DNA of 64,000 nucleotides from Micropterus salmoides (lineage: Eukaryota > Chordata > Actinopteri > Centrarchiformes > Centrarchidae). The notes beneath the pieces are model-generated. The model saw nothing but the letters and a program-made list of their open reading frames with translations. It did no database searches and had not been told where the DNA came from. Within the stretch, counting starts at the first letter, position 1; each line of letters opens with the position of its first letter. The stretch covers positions 5,223,385 through 5,287,384 of the forward strand of contig NW_024040485.1 in assembly GCF_014851395.1 (NCBI RefSeq). Direction: 5' to 3'. Made by a program: the position numbers and the translations under genes. This document shows positions 12,541 through 25,529 of the stretch, piece after piece.

Positions 12541-13823
12541 TACTAAAGATAAATACACATTGGCAGCTGCAGCACAAGGTTAAACATGCAGAGAGAGATC
12601 GATTAGAAGCCCTCCAAGATCACTGAAAGAAATGAATTATCTTAATCATCATCTCTTGTGTACAAAATCAGTTTAGTAAACTAGGAAATACTGCACAAGA
12701 GCCAATTTTAAGTAGCTGAGGAGATAGAGCTTCTCAGACCCTTCTCATAAAAACATTTTTTCCCTCCGCAGCCAAAGAGGTTTTAAAAAATCCCTTATTG
12801 TCATATTAATAATCTGACCTACAGTCACTCAGTGTATTTCTAGTGAAGTGATGAATGTTCAGCGAAACCCTTTGAGCAAATAAAGGCCTGTTTGTGAGCA
12901 AACAGGAATTAAATAAAAGCAATAATCTAACGTCCTCTCATTCGTGTTGCGCACTGTTACAGGCAGCAGAATTCACTATCAAATGACATTAAGTGATTGA
13001 GCTGAAATAGCTGTAGTGTCACTGTTAGAAGTAGAGGCGTGTGTCACTCATGCTCAGGATGGTCGTTAAGGCTTCAAGACCCATCAGTAATGCGGCCTGT
13101 GAGAGCACTCTCTCTCGCTGTCTTGCACGCACCTTGTGCCAAATGTGGAACGAGCACGGGGCTCTTTCCCAAAATGTGTGAATGCATATTAACTTAAAAA
13201 TCACCTATGACTGAGTGACAAAATGCCATCCCTTTCCCGTAATTCAGAGCACGAAAGAGGACCATGCCACAGGGAGGGAGGATGCTTCTGGTTGTTGTAC
13301 ACCTCTTTAATGGGAATCTATTAGAAATTTGATGCTGCAGCTGATCAGACTGCATCCCCACCTCGGTTCTGTCAAACTACTAGTGTAGACAGGCAAACCT
13401 AACAGAACCAACTGTTCTTCTTCTTCACACTTTTTAGATTAGTTTTAACTTCTGTTAAAGATCTGCTGAAGATACACTGTATGTTAAGTGTTGGTCTGAA
13501 AGAAAAATGACCTTTAGATGTTATGCTGTCATGTGCGAAGACAACAATCATCAAAGTTGCAATTTTAATCTTAAGCAGTTAAACTCAGCAGTGCAGCCAT
13601 ACTCAGAAAATCACATGGTGGTGCTCAAGAGGGAAGGACGGCTAATTTCATTAAATACATTTTTCCTGCATTCCTCTTTCATCACGTCTTCCTAATGAAG
13701 ATGCAGAATCTACAATGTGAGGAACACACTTAAGTAAATGAAGCAAGATATTTAAGACAAATAAGATACAGATTTCTCTCCTAGAAAGGTTTGTTGGAAT
13801 AAAACTCCAACCTGCAACATACA

Positions 13824-13854
<31 letters not shown>

Positions 13855-13887
13855 ATTCTCAAACACACACACACACACACACACACA
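13824..13887. repeat. compound (CT)n-(AC)n microsatellite
   Basis: (CT)n at 13824-13854 followed by (AC)n at 13863-13887, inside copy 1 of the tandem duplication. Confidence 0.95.
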
Positions 13888-14221
13888 AATACCCATATAC
13901 ATTGGTCCCATGTTAATTTTAGTGTGTGCAGCCTCTCTGCTACAGACATCATCTGTGCAAATACAAATACAAAGCCAGCAAAAGACACTAGTTAAACTCA
14001 GCAGTGTAGCCGTACTCAGAAATTCACATGGTGGCGCTTTAGTGGGAAGGACGGCTCATTTCACTAAATACATATTTCCTGGATTCCTCTTTCCTCACAT
14101 CTCTTGCTAATGTCTTATGATGGAGGATCTAAGATGTGAGGAAAATACTTAAGCAAAGGAAGCAAGACATTTAAAACAAATGAGACACATTTCTCTCCTC
14201 GAAATCTTTGTTGATCTTAAA

Positions 14222-14263
14222 CTCTCTCTCTCTCACACTCACACACACACAAACACACACACG
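14222..14263. repeat. compound (CT)n-(AC)n microsatellite, second copy
   Basis: The shorter, interrupted counterpart of the array at 13824-13887, inside copy 2. Confidence 0.9.
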
Positions 14264-14320
14264 CACTGCCTTGGCCCCACGTTCCTTTCAGTGTGTGCAG
14301 CCTCTCAGCTACTGACTGAA

Positions 14321-17300
14321 CCCCCTTTGTTCGGCAGTGACCCTCTTAAGCGCAGGTTGAATCCTGCAGCCATTCCACTTTGGATTTGGACCCTATCGCG
14401 TGTCACACAGCTAAGTCGACCAGGACCGGGCCTCTTCACCCAGACACATGGCAATAAGTATCCATTCACATTACAGTGAATGCTGCAGCTGGGTTTAAGC
14501 TAAAATGACTATATCACCAAAATGATGTGCTAACAAAAAGGCTTCCAGAGGTGAAGGCTGCATCGCCTCACTCAAAGATGAAATAATGAGTGTATTGTTC
14601 AAAATGAACAACTGGAAGCAAACAAATGTCTCCAAAAGATGGAGATGTTTGTTTACTGTACCAATTAGCTCCTAATGCTGAGTAAATGACTGTACCTGTT
14701 GGTACAAGTAACTGCGCAGGTTAAAGGCTAAGCTGATGTTTCTTTACCATATTCCAACTAACTACAATCACGTCATGGTCCAAGTGGTTAAAATCACAGG
14801 AATATGCATCTTTCTGAGAGTTTTAATATATCCAGTTTGCCACTGAACAATCCAGAAAGAGTCTCCAAAGAAAACAAAGATGCTCAGGGCAGACAAGGGC
14901 ATCACTCAAGATCCCTAGTTAATTTCATCCAACTTTGATCGTGGCCACGTCCACCCTACCAACACTGTAGCAGTGAACAAATATTCATTCAATCCCTTTT
15001 GACACCGTCTTGCAAAGAGATGTCTAATGGTGTGAAGTCTTGCAAACGGTAACAATGAACATGAGCATTTGGTAAGCTGTGAGTTTGTAAAGCTTCATGG
15101 TGGCAAAGCTAGCTGATTTGATCACTGCTGATCAATGGGTTTATGGTGAAAAAGATGGTTATTCCCAGTCATTATTGGGAGTGTTGGGTGTGCTAAAACA
15201 AGCTCATAAAGTTGGACCACATTAAAACACAAGTTTTACCAGAGAGTTTCAGCTGATTTAGGAGATGGACTGGCTGACATTGTATCATGTAGAAGTTACA
15301 AATATTACTACAAATATAAAAATGAATGTCCTAATGAGATCTATTTGTTTTCTTGTGATATGTGTTGAGTTATTTGTACTATCTGCTACCAATACTGTTG
15401 AGAATGTCGCTGTTACTATGCATGGGGTGTACATGCTGAATTTACTCAGTGTAATCAGATCAACACAGTTCTTTCCAAAGCGTCAAATATATCATGTTAG
15501 TTTAAAAACTATTTTGCCCCACTACTAATCTGTCAGAAATATCTCAGGTGTCAAGATGATGCCACATAATGCAAGGGGATTCTTGATTCAAGTTCATTTG
15601 TACTGGAAACAAGTGAACCTATCTCACCTCATCGGTAGATTTGAGCGAGTGAGTATCAAAGACCTGTTGAGAGTTTATTTCTGGAGCTGCCTTCACGTCT
15701 ATCTTCATACAACTGTCAGCCTGTTGCTGGTGGAACAATACCGTCTGACACGTACAAAGTGGAATGTGTCTTTGTCAGTTTCAAGTGGCTCTCTGTTGGT
15801 TACATCAGCTTAATCAGGTCCAACTGTGACTTAGATTGACAGGTCATATGTCAAACGTGGATGTTTCACAAAGCAGCACATATTTCCTGGAGTTGCTTTT
15901 CAACCCTGCCTTTATTTATCCAGGAAAAGTTAGCTAATCCCTCATGCTTTTTTCATTGCTCGGATTTCACTCATTTATCTCTCATTCATATCTAGGAGCA
16001 GCTCAGTGCCACTACAAAGATGTCAAAAGCAAGTCTGGAAGTAACAAATCACATTTACCTATATTATGATAAGTGTATAGTTTTCCCTTTCGTTGAGTGT
16101 TTGATTTAAATGTATTTGAGTTACTTGACTGTTGCTAAATGCATCATTGTGTTTATGTGAATTATCTTGCACATCTCTTCACAAATGCACTGCAGCAAAT
16201 GTAAATGTACATCAGGCAAATTGTGAACCACTTTCTGAAAGAAACATATAATATAAACATAAAAATGGATGAGGAACAACTGAAAACAAAGTGAAAATAG
16301 TAAACCTAGAGCAGCATGAGAAAGCTAAAGGTTGCTGCTACTCCACTCACATATTCTGATTCAAATCCGTGAGCCTCCAACACCAGCTTCCACTTTAAAC
16401 CCTCAGGCTTGAGTTCACACCTGCAGCTGGAATGGTCAGTCCACACATAAAGACAGTCATCACATCTTTGGACAGTAAATTGTTTGAAAACAGAAGCTCA
16501 ATTCAAATAAAGGTTTCACGCCGTGTGGGATTGTTCAAATGTTAGTTAGTCCTCCTTATTCCTCCATCTTATATATCTTTATCTTTGTAATTGAGCACAC
16601 TCTCAACTTGTGTTTCTGCACTACAGATTACATGTCACTCAAACAGCGTGGGTGCTAATGTGTCTTTGTTTTCCACCCAAACATTCTGTTATTGAAGTTT
16701 GATGTTTCTGTAGGTGGCGTTCTCTTCTCTGTGCATTTTCTGTGCTCTTGTTCTAACTGTACTCTTTTCTCGTGGTGAACAGAATAGGTGTGACTAATAA
16801 CAAAACTGACTACCAGCAAGCCATGTCACTGAGCCATCATGCACTTAGGGCTCTGCTGCTGGCACACCTGAGTTGATTGCGTTAATGTTATTACACTTAC
16901 TTTGCTTTTCCCATTAAGAAAATCAAGATTATTTATCATAAAAGATTAACGTAAAAGTTTCCATGAACTACCAATTGATGTTAAAATACTACTGTGTTAA
17001 ATAAAATAAGAACACTGATTTTCTCTGTAAAATGTCACACATCATTATCTAATTGAAATGACTGTTACATCAATACTGCTTAAGGAACAATAATTAAGTC
17101 ATTTCTACTTGCTCATTGTCATTGTTTTCTATATAATAGTTTTATACTGTCAGAAAAACACAGAGTTTTCTCTTTCTGTCTTTCTGATTCTTGCCTAATA
17201 CAGTTAGTCCAGTGTAGTGTAGCACACCATAAGAAAACATTAACAAAGTCTGGGTGATAATTGATTACAGGTCAAGTAATCATTATCCAGAACACTACTC

Positions 17301-19203
17301 TCGAGTAGGTTTGGCAAGGAGACTCTCATTTGGTCCAGGCTATTAGATGAATTATTTTATTAATGTGATGAGTTTTGATAGAAATTGTAGTTGCTATGAC
17401 ATTTTATCTTTTTACTCACTGCAAACTGATTGGTCCTGTGTAAATCAGATCTTACCAATTTAAAAAGAAGAGTGTGTTTCATGATTTCTCCTTGTTCAGC
17501 TTTGCGAGGTTACAATCTGATTTGATCTGACAGCAGCGAAAAAGACCTGGAGGCAGTCTGAGGATCAATCTTCACTTTGACTGAAAGTGATGTCCTTTAA
17601 ACAGACATGTGCAGTAGGCCTATACGTGACAAAATGTTACTGTCACATGTCACTCTCCGTTGCTTTGGCTCCAGAAGTCTCCTCACAGCGGCGGCATAGT
17701 AAACACTTTGGGAAATAGTTTCATTTCTGACCTTAAAAAGAACAAAAAGATTCAAGAGCAAAGCAAATGTTTGATCTTTGTAACCTGGGCATCACTAGTG
17801 TCCTCTGTCCAGGGACTACAGAGGAAAATTAGCTTTTAGCTGCATCTGATCCAATGTCTGATCCATGTGTTGTGGAGTGTCCCTGCTAAATTAAAAATAA
17901 AATAAAAGCATAGTCGAGTGTTTTCTGAACAAATCGTAACATTTCTGATTGGATTCTCTACATGTCAGAAATCTTAAATACTGCATTTCTGGAAATGTGG
18001 CCTGCTTTTCAGAAAACAATCTCTTTACTTTAAAGCCACAGTCAAGGGATGAAATAGTTTAGGACAGATTGCCCTTTGGTAATTATTATCCAGCATTTTA
18101 ATTCTTTAAATCCCAGTCTGCAGATCAGCTATTAGCTTCACTGAGAGTGTCAAACATTTACCAGTCTGCCCAGTGTTTCCTACAATCCAAACAATCCGGC
18201 CAATTTATTACACCCCCCCACCGTAGCTCAATCAAAGAGATAAGACAGATAATATTTGAATCCTGTGGAATTTTTATTAAGCTGCGTTCCCAGTTCTTTT
18301 ATGAGGTGTTTTTTTATTATCTTTATATAATGCAAACTCTTTCATGGTTGACCTCATGTAAGCCATTAGTATAAACACAGATCACTTTGCATAAAGAAAG
18401 AAGTAAGTTTTAAAACTAAAAGGAATGTTTTCATAATAATAGCAATAATGATTTCATAATAAATGAGTTCTTGGCAGACAAGACCTATTCACAATTGACT
18501 GGCAAAGCACAGGAAACAAATACATGTGGGTTTATTGTAGTTTAAAACTCCAGACACATGGTGTTGCCTCAGTGCAGGTTCAGTCGGATAATTAACACTT
18601 TATTGCTTCTGACTGAAGCCACATTGCAGCTATGTGTTAATCTTCAGTCAGAGAACATTACATTGACAGCTCCTTGGGTTGATAATGTACAAACTTGCAG
18701 CTTTGGTTGCTAAAAACTTTTAATCTGGATCAGGAAAAAGAAAAATGTGGGAGATGCTGTGAGTTATTTTAATTTGTGCTCTGCTGTAGTTCAAGACAGT
18801 CGACTATAATTTACTGGAAGAAAAATTGGTTTACCTTAAGATAAGGGGCTCCATATTGGATTTTGTCAACAATTTATTTCATTTGAAAAAATCAGAAAAC
18901 AGGTTACTGAAAGGTTTTTTTTTCCGGTCACAAGATTCATACTGCGTTGAGCCAATAGACTTGCTTGATGAAATCTTATGGTACATAGGTCATAAGAATA
19001 TAGCACTTATACAGGTTCAAAGGTCCTCCCATGTCCTTCTCTGCCAAACACTTTTGATGCTACAGTGGACGTTGATTCAGAAGTCTTGTTTGCTCTTTGC
19101 TGGCCAGCTTTGGACATGTTACTCTGTGAAGCAAGATAAACGGTGACATTTTTCAGGTTATGAACAATGAATGTGCCACATGGGTCAAATGGCTGATATG
19201 TTT
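14321..19203. other. gene-free stretch
   Basis: No supported gene or recognised element. Frames of 85-87 codons at 15265-15528 and 15556-15813 on + are AT-rich, have no domain, and are not bounded by convincing splice sites. Confidence 0.5.
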
Positions 19204-19211
19204 GTATACAA

Positions 19212-19432
19212 TAGGGCTGAACCCAAATAGTTGAAGATTCGATGCTCCGAAATGGCGGAATGTGTGTAGTGGCAGGAGGAACACTTGCTGAAGAGACGGA
19301 GCCACAGATTCACCAGTTTAGCTTCGGCTCGCAATCGCACAGAAACACACATGATTCAGCTATCAGTCGACTATAAGCAGGACTTGACGATTCTGATTCG
19401 ACTATTTAAATCTTTAGTCGGGGACAGGCCTA
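19212..19432. mobile_element. hAT-type MITE with 8-bp target site duplication
   Basis: The element is 221 bp. Left end TAGGGCTGAACCC and right end (reverse complement) TAGGCCTGTCCCC match at 10 of 13 positions. It is flanked by perfect 8-bp direct repeats GTATACAA at 19204-19211 and 19433-19440. An 8-bp duplication and TAGGG-type termini are hallmarks of hAT transposons. The inside has no transposase frame, so it is non-autonomous. Confidence 0.85.
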
Positions 19433-19440
19433 GTATACAA

Positions 19441-22400
19441 TTTGGGTTTCAGCTTCTAAATGAGACAAAGAGTATTTGTTCGAACGGGACTGTCCAGGTG
19501 CTTTCCACCGCTAAAAACATTTAATCTTCTAAGTGATGACACAGGAGGAAAGCAACTCTGCTGTTGTTTGTTTTGATTTGTTTTGATGGGAGCTGGGAGG
19601 CTGTGTGGTTAAGGCTCAAATGGGGGACTCCCTGTGCAAATTCCTATCATGCTCACAGCAAGTTAGCTAGAAATCCAACAGAATAACAGACCTCTTATGG
19701 CAAAATGCAAGGGTGGTCTCTCAGTCGCAAAGGCAAGGTAGCATGATGATATATGTAGAGAGTATGAATTCTTAAAAAGTGTTTTCCTCTGATAACTTGT
19801 GTGGCTCTGCAGAATTTCACTCATTTACACTGATTTTCTTTCTCTCTCTTACACTCTAATTCCCTTCTCTCTTCTGTATCTCTTCCACTCCCTCAGTTGT
19901 TCACCTTTCTCTCTCCTCCATCTTTTCTGCACTCCCTTCTCTCCCCTCCTCCCTCCCCCTTCATTTGGCTGAAGCTAAATGTCTTGTGTGAGATAACATC
20001 GCAGTAGGAAATTCCGCCTGTGTTGCCAGACTGCTCAGTTTTCTCCCCAGGGCTGGCAACAATGTGCGTCCTTCATAAGTGCCTCTGCAGCACTCAGGAT
20101 CTCCACTCATCCCCTTTGAGCCCGGTCAAAAGACCCGTCGGCGAAACCCAACGCCGCGCTCCAAGCTCCACGCCAGAGCCACAGCAGCTAGCCAGTGGGA
20201 TTACTGCGAAGACAATGAAAAATCCGCCCTACAATCTTACCTTTGCTTACAAGACCCCTAATATGTACGGAGACAATTAGCACAAGCTGTTATTCTGTGC
20301 TTACAGATTTGTGTCTCAACCATTTGTTCTCATTTATTTCACTGGAAAGTATGAATGGTCTTTTCAAAAAAGGCTAAATAAACTTTGTATGAAATAGACT
20401 TAAGTTGGTTTCATAAGTATTTAGGGCCGCCCCTTAACAGTCGACTAAACCTTGATGAGAAGAGTCTTAGTTGACAAACTTTTCATCGCAGAAAAAAACC
20501 TTAGACAGAAGTAACTTACCGCCTCCCAGTGAACATCGACCCGGGCCGAACACAGCCCAGCGACCAATGGAGGCCAGTTTAACAATAAGGAATACAGTAC
20601 TGTGGTCACTCTGACTCCGGGGACGACACAGGTTCAGGTGGGGACAGAAGAGGTGGAGAGAAAGTTTTTAGCAAGTTAATTTGTAAGTAATTATGCTCTT
20701 TTAAAGGAATACGTCACTGCAGGTCACTGCACCCAGCCAAGAAATACTCCGTGACGTAACCCTTTGTAGAATTACAACTTGTGCAATTCAACAATTTCAT
20801 GGTGTTATGGAAATAAAATGAGCCAGGTCCAGGTGTGATGAAGACGTTTCGGAGACTGGTGAAGACTTACGGGACACAGCATTGGGGAGATTGGTAAGAG
20901 GATGAAGCGTGTGAGCACAGTGCAGTACCAAACCAAAAGTGAAGGGTACTTCCTGTCTGGGGGTATTTCTCCTTCCCAGACCTACAGAGATTCACTAAGT
21001 GTCCAAATAAGATTATTGTTCACCCCCCTACGTATGTGATATGATTTTATTGGATATTGGTTCAAATCAAGCCACCCTTACCGACCATTAACATTATCAC
21101 ACAACATTAAGTCACTTCGTGTGTCATTCAAGCCACATGCAACACTTTCTGTATAGAGTCAGCCTGTCTGTAATAAAACAAAATAAAGATAATCTAGACC
21201 TCGGGTTACCTAAAAAATTGACCACAGTGCATCCTTATCAAGACCACTGCGTCAGTCAGTCAACCAAGAAGGCAGAGAGTCTGACCTGATGTTTTGAAGA
21301 GTCATTGGCATTCACCTTTAGCTTAAATTAGCTCAGCAGCCTTGTCTGTTAGTTTGGTGTAGCGGATGGACACAGATGAGCCTCTGCTGGATATACAGAG
21401 AAGAAGAAGTTAAGCTGATGATACACGGGGCAACTTTTTGAGCAATGTGACTGGGCAATGTTGCTGGTGGCAAGTCCGACTATGACGGACGGACCGATAG
21501 TGGTGGTGCGGGGAGGGTGGTGGAGTGATGGGAGAAGAGGATTACGGTAGTGATCTTTACTCATTACCATTGACAGCAACATTGCCCAGCACCATTTCTC
21601 TAAAAGTGGCTTCGGGTATCATCAGCTTTAGAGATGCAAATCAGGGCTGTGCAGCACATGCTACAGAATTTCAAGCTAAGCGATAATTTGTACCATAATC
21701 CTTTGTCATAGCTGACTTCCCTCTTTACATTTTTTATCTGTACCTTTTAGTTTTTTTATATCAAAGAACCCAGTTGCTCGTCATTCAACTGGGAGAGTAT
21801 TGTGCCCATCCAATCAATGAAAGCGCCCCAACTGCCAGTCAATTACTGTAACATTGGCACCTTGGACCAACAGCTCTGAGGAACTCTCATTTCTAATTGG
21901 TCAATGTTTAGAACAAGTAAGTTACTTATTTTTTTGTTGATCTGTATGTGTATCAAGTTTTTTTTATTTTTAAGTTAAGTCTCTAATATGTTAAAAAGGT
22001 GAACATGCAAGTTTTATTTGAAGCATGTGTCAACTATCCACTTCAATTGTAAAATAGTTAAATGGGCATTTTCAAGAAAAGTTAGTCTCGTCTTCACACA
22101 GGGGTCCCAATTTGTCTGGTCAGTTGTACTGAACACCTGTAGACTTTTGAGGCATGAGGTTTAAAAATATTCTCTTCCACTCGATCGCGTCACAAGGGCT
22201 TCAAGCTTCTGCATTGTGACTCATCGAGCAGGTGAAGAAATAAAGATTCAGGAACAAAAAAGTAGAAAACATTTATTTAAACATTTTCCTGCAGAAGTAA
22301 AATCCCCAGATACAAATTTGTGTGTTTGTAAAACACCTTTGAGAATTAAAGCCCACGGCATCTCTGGCAAATGCACACAATCGCCTAGGCTCAAAGACAT

Positions 22401-23019
22401 AGAGGTGCTATCCTTCTGCTAAGCCTTCCATTGTGTTTTCAGAGACAGAAGCTGAAGCTGGCTCTCAGTAAGTAAAAAAGATTTATCTCTTATGCCTTAC
22501 CTATATGGCATACCAAAAGAACATACAGTGCAATGGTCAGTTTACCTTCCAGATGGCTTCTACAGTTTCTGTCGTCCATGAACGACCAAGAAAGCTCTGA
22601 GCCTACATCATTTTAACGGGCCATGTCAAATAGTATTTATCTATTTCCTGCAATGTAAACACTGATTTAAATCCCCATAGTCTTTATATATCCCTCACTG
22701 AGGAGCACCACAACACGGCGTTACCACGGTAACTAAACAGTTACCTTCAGCTTGCTGAGATTAGTGGGTTGTTGTCTGGGCAGGACAAGTTGTTTGCGCG
22801 CGGTATGGCATAAAAAGCTTTATGTATTTAGGGTTGTGTCTCTAAATTTGGAGCGTCTGTGCCATAAGCGCTCAAGGCTCTTTGACAGAAAGGAAAGGAG
22901 TGTCTCGCTGTGTCAACATCTGTGACCTTTGGAGCTGAGTTCAAATGGCCAAACTTCTTCTTCACATTGCTTAAATGACGTGAATGCGCGGCAGGTCAAC
23001 GGCACCAGACCTTATGTAG
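19441..23019. other. gene-free stretch
   Basis: No supported gene. A pyrimidine-rich tract lies at about 19836-19965. A short AGGGCCGCCCCTTAACAG block at about 20425 resembles another hAT-type end, but no partner end was found. Confidence 0.5.
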
Positions 23020-23121
23020 TAACGTAACGAGTAACGTAACTAGTTACTTTTATCACCCAGTAATAGTAAAGTAATGTAAGAAACTTACTATTACAATGTC
23101 TGAGTAGCTTGCCCAACACTG
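23020..23121 (-). mobile_element. hAT-type repeat end, truncated
   Basis: The segment carries GTAACGTAACTAGTTACTTTT and ends in GCCCAACACTG, whose reverse complement CAGTGTTGGGC is a common terminus of teleost hAT-derived repeats. A second copy of that terminus, in direct sense, starts at about 23287. No complete element can be bounded. Confidence 0.5.
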
Positions 23122-23161
23122 ATGACCAGCACATCAAACTCCCTCATCTATTTGCAGCTGA

Positions 23162-23198
23162 GCCACTGGTGATTGACAACTAGACAATCACCAGTGGC
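23162..23198. repeat. 14-bp perfect hairpin
   Basis: Arms 23162-23175 and 23185-23198 (GCCACTGGTGATTG and its reverse complement) are perfect, with a 9-nt loop. Confidence 0.85.
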
Positions 23199-23986
23199 AC
23201 AATCAAATTATGTTACTTTAAAAACAAGGGAAATTAAATAATCATTTTAGTGCTGTAGTTAAAACTACAAAAGTCCTGAAATAGGCAGTGTTGGGCGGTA
23301 GCTAGGTAAAATTACCGCCCCCATTTGCAGACTAAATACCATTAGCGAGCCTTAGAGATTGACATTTTTATAGGCGTCTGAACATTCACAGCCATCTCTC
23401 CTCGGGTTGGTTAGCCTTTGACAGCCCTATCTTGCAAATGAGGGCTCTTGCAGCTGCAATCCTTGTCGACCGCCACACTAAACGCACCTGTTGTCAGTCG
23501 TATTTGAGGTAAGATAAGGTTAATTACGCTCTGGTGTGTGCTTTTTCATTGCTGAGTGACATACCCGGAGTTTGTACAGGGGCTGCACTTCCAGGGCTTC
23601 AGGAATGCCATTCAGTAGGTGTAGTTCTCTTTAAGAGATAACTGAATTGCCTTACTGTGAGCCAGTAGCACCAGTTGAAATACAGATTGTAGTAGTACAG
23701 TCAAGTACAGTCATTGTAGTGCCTATTATACATTATAAATGAAGTATTATATGTTATTGTTTCATGTTGAGTTGATGCTACAAAACAAAAGTTAAGAAGA
23801 TAGAATGGTATAGGCGTACTACTTGTAGCTGCAGTTAGGATTCAAATTATCAATACTTCCAGCAGTATTTGCGGCACTGTAGTAGGGAGAGCATAAGTGG
23901 TATATAGTTTTTTGTGGTATAAATACATCCAGTAATAGCAGCAGGTGGAGTTAATAATTTTAGTAGGAGTAAAAGTATCAGCAGTA

Positions 23987-24135
23987 GAGGTGGAAAGTTA
24001 CAAAATTCTCTAATAAAGTACAATCTTCAGGAACTGTTTCGTGAGTATTTTCCTTTTCCTCCTCTACATTTGAGAGGTAAATGTCCTTTCTCCTCCACTG
24101 TTTATCCAATGGTTGCAGTAACCATACTTTGTAGA
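23987..24135 (+). mobile_element. hAT (Tol2-like) non-autonomous repeat end
   Basis: It starts AGAGGTGGAAAGTTAC and continues with AATAAAGTACAATCTTCAGG and a CTCCTCTACATTTGAGAGG block. This is the wording of the abundant teleost repeat whose terminus resembles Tol2-type hAT elements. The right end was not found; a (CAT)n array follows 65 bp later. Confidence 0.55.
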
Positions 24136-24200
24136 ACAAGAAATTCCCCTCACAATGCATTTTAGTCGTATAAAGTGAACTTTGTCTGGTTGCAGAGGAG

Positions 24201-24236
<36 letters not shown>
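24201..24236. repeat. (CAT)12 microsatellite
   Basis: Twelve perfect CAT units. On the - strand they read as a poly-Asp run in one frame, which makes a spurious reading frame. Confidence 0.97.
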
Positions 24237-24772
24237 TTAACTGCTCTAAAACCTTTAAATGAAGAGAATTTAGGGGCGACTGACATGCACCATTCAACAA
24301 AATGAGGAGTTTTGCTACATGTATACACTACACGGACACTACTTGTTTATTTTCACTTACTAAGTTTCTATTTTTTTGTGTAAAAAAGCCTATATACATA
24401 AACAGATACAGATATACACACCTTCATACCCTCATTCACTCACCTCAACGTGCACGCCCGCATGCACGAACAGACACACACACACACACAATTTAACAGT
24501 TTGTACTTCATGTTCACTTTATATTTGCAATTCATTATTGCTCCAGGTTTTACTGACAACAATGTGTACTGAATTATATGTGATGCCACCAAAGCTTTGT
24601 AAATTAAACTGTTTATGTCTGTCTTACTTCTCCCTCCTCACACCCGCCTTTTCCTGTTTACAGCGTCCTCCCCCTTCCTCACTCCTGCATTGACCCACGT
24701 TCACCCTAATAATTCACTCATGTCTGTTTGGGGTAGGCGGGGGAGCTGTCTCAGTTTACTGTGAGCCTGTTG

Positions 24773-24773
<1 letters not shown>

Positions 24774-24821
<48 letters not shown>
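24774..24821. repeat. (GT)n microsatellite, about 48 nt
   Basis: Perfect GT array. Confidence 0.97.
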
Positions 24822-24823
<2 letters not shown>

Positions 24824-24839
24824 TGGACAGAAGGATTTG

Positions 24840-25361
24840 GGTTGACAATGGGCGTGGGTGGGTCAACAGGTTGGGTGGACGCTGCAGCCAGGTCTCGTCT
24901 GGGTCAAGGTCGACTCATCACCTTTGTGTGGAATGTGTCGATCCTTCAGGTACAAATACATGTATATACACTGTCCTCAGAAAGCAACCAACACCCTCCA
25001 CTTTGTCCTTATTTTGGAGGTGGAGTGGGAGCACTTCTCAAAATCTAACTTCAGAAGCTAAATTTCTAAAGACATATCAACAAAGAAATGCTGTCATTTC
25101 ATTTCAGTTTCATTTTCAGTAAATAAATCAATTAATTTATCTCACGTAACCAGTGTATTTTAATGCTGTGCATATTTTTGCTCTTTCCACATAAACACAT
25201 GCATATCATTTATGAGACCACAAACAAATAAGAATGCATACAAGCTTTGAAATTGCCATTTATCATACATTTGCATGTAATGGTATATCTGCACACAAAT
25301 ACAAATGCAGGAGAAGCTGTTACCTAAGGGGCTAAAATGGGTAAATATTAGCAGGGAACAC

Positions 25362-25394
<33 letters not shown>

Positions 25395-25493
25395 AAGAGA
25401 GAGAGAAAGAGAGAGAGAGAGTGCATGACTGTTTACCCTCTGTGCAGATGTGTGTATTTGTGTGTGGGATGTCTTTCTGAGTGTGTGTTTCCT

Positions 25494-25529
<36 letters not shown>

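Larger units (their letters stand above)
8530..13570. other. gene-free stretch with simple repeats
   Basis: No supported gene. A short direct repeat of TAGTATGTTCACTGTA occurs twice at about 9117-9153. The (GT)n, poly-T and purine tracts are listed separately. The long - strand frames over 10.7-11.2 kb and 11.5-11.8 kb are translations of (GT)n and of the purine tract, not genes. Confidence 0.6.
13578..14320. repeat. diverged tandem duplication, two copies of about 330-370 bp
   Basis: Copy 1 starts with GTTAAACTCAGCAGTG at 13578 and copy 2 with the same word at 13991. The same order of blocks follows in both: CACATGGTGG.GCT, GGGAAGGACGGCT, ACATTT/ATATTTCCT, TTTCTCTCCT, a (CT)n-(AC)n compound microsatellite, then GTGTGTGCAGCCTCTC. 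They differ by substitutions throughout, so the duplication is old. The compound microsatellite was duplicated with the unit. Confidence 0.85.

Noticed and set aside
15265..15813. Two consecutive frames of 87 and 85 codons on +
   Set aside because: In different frames, AT-rich, no domain, no plausible junction between them.
24064..24300. Protein with a poly-Asp run on -
   Set aside because: Comes from the (CAT)12 array; no other coding evidence.
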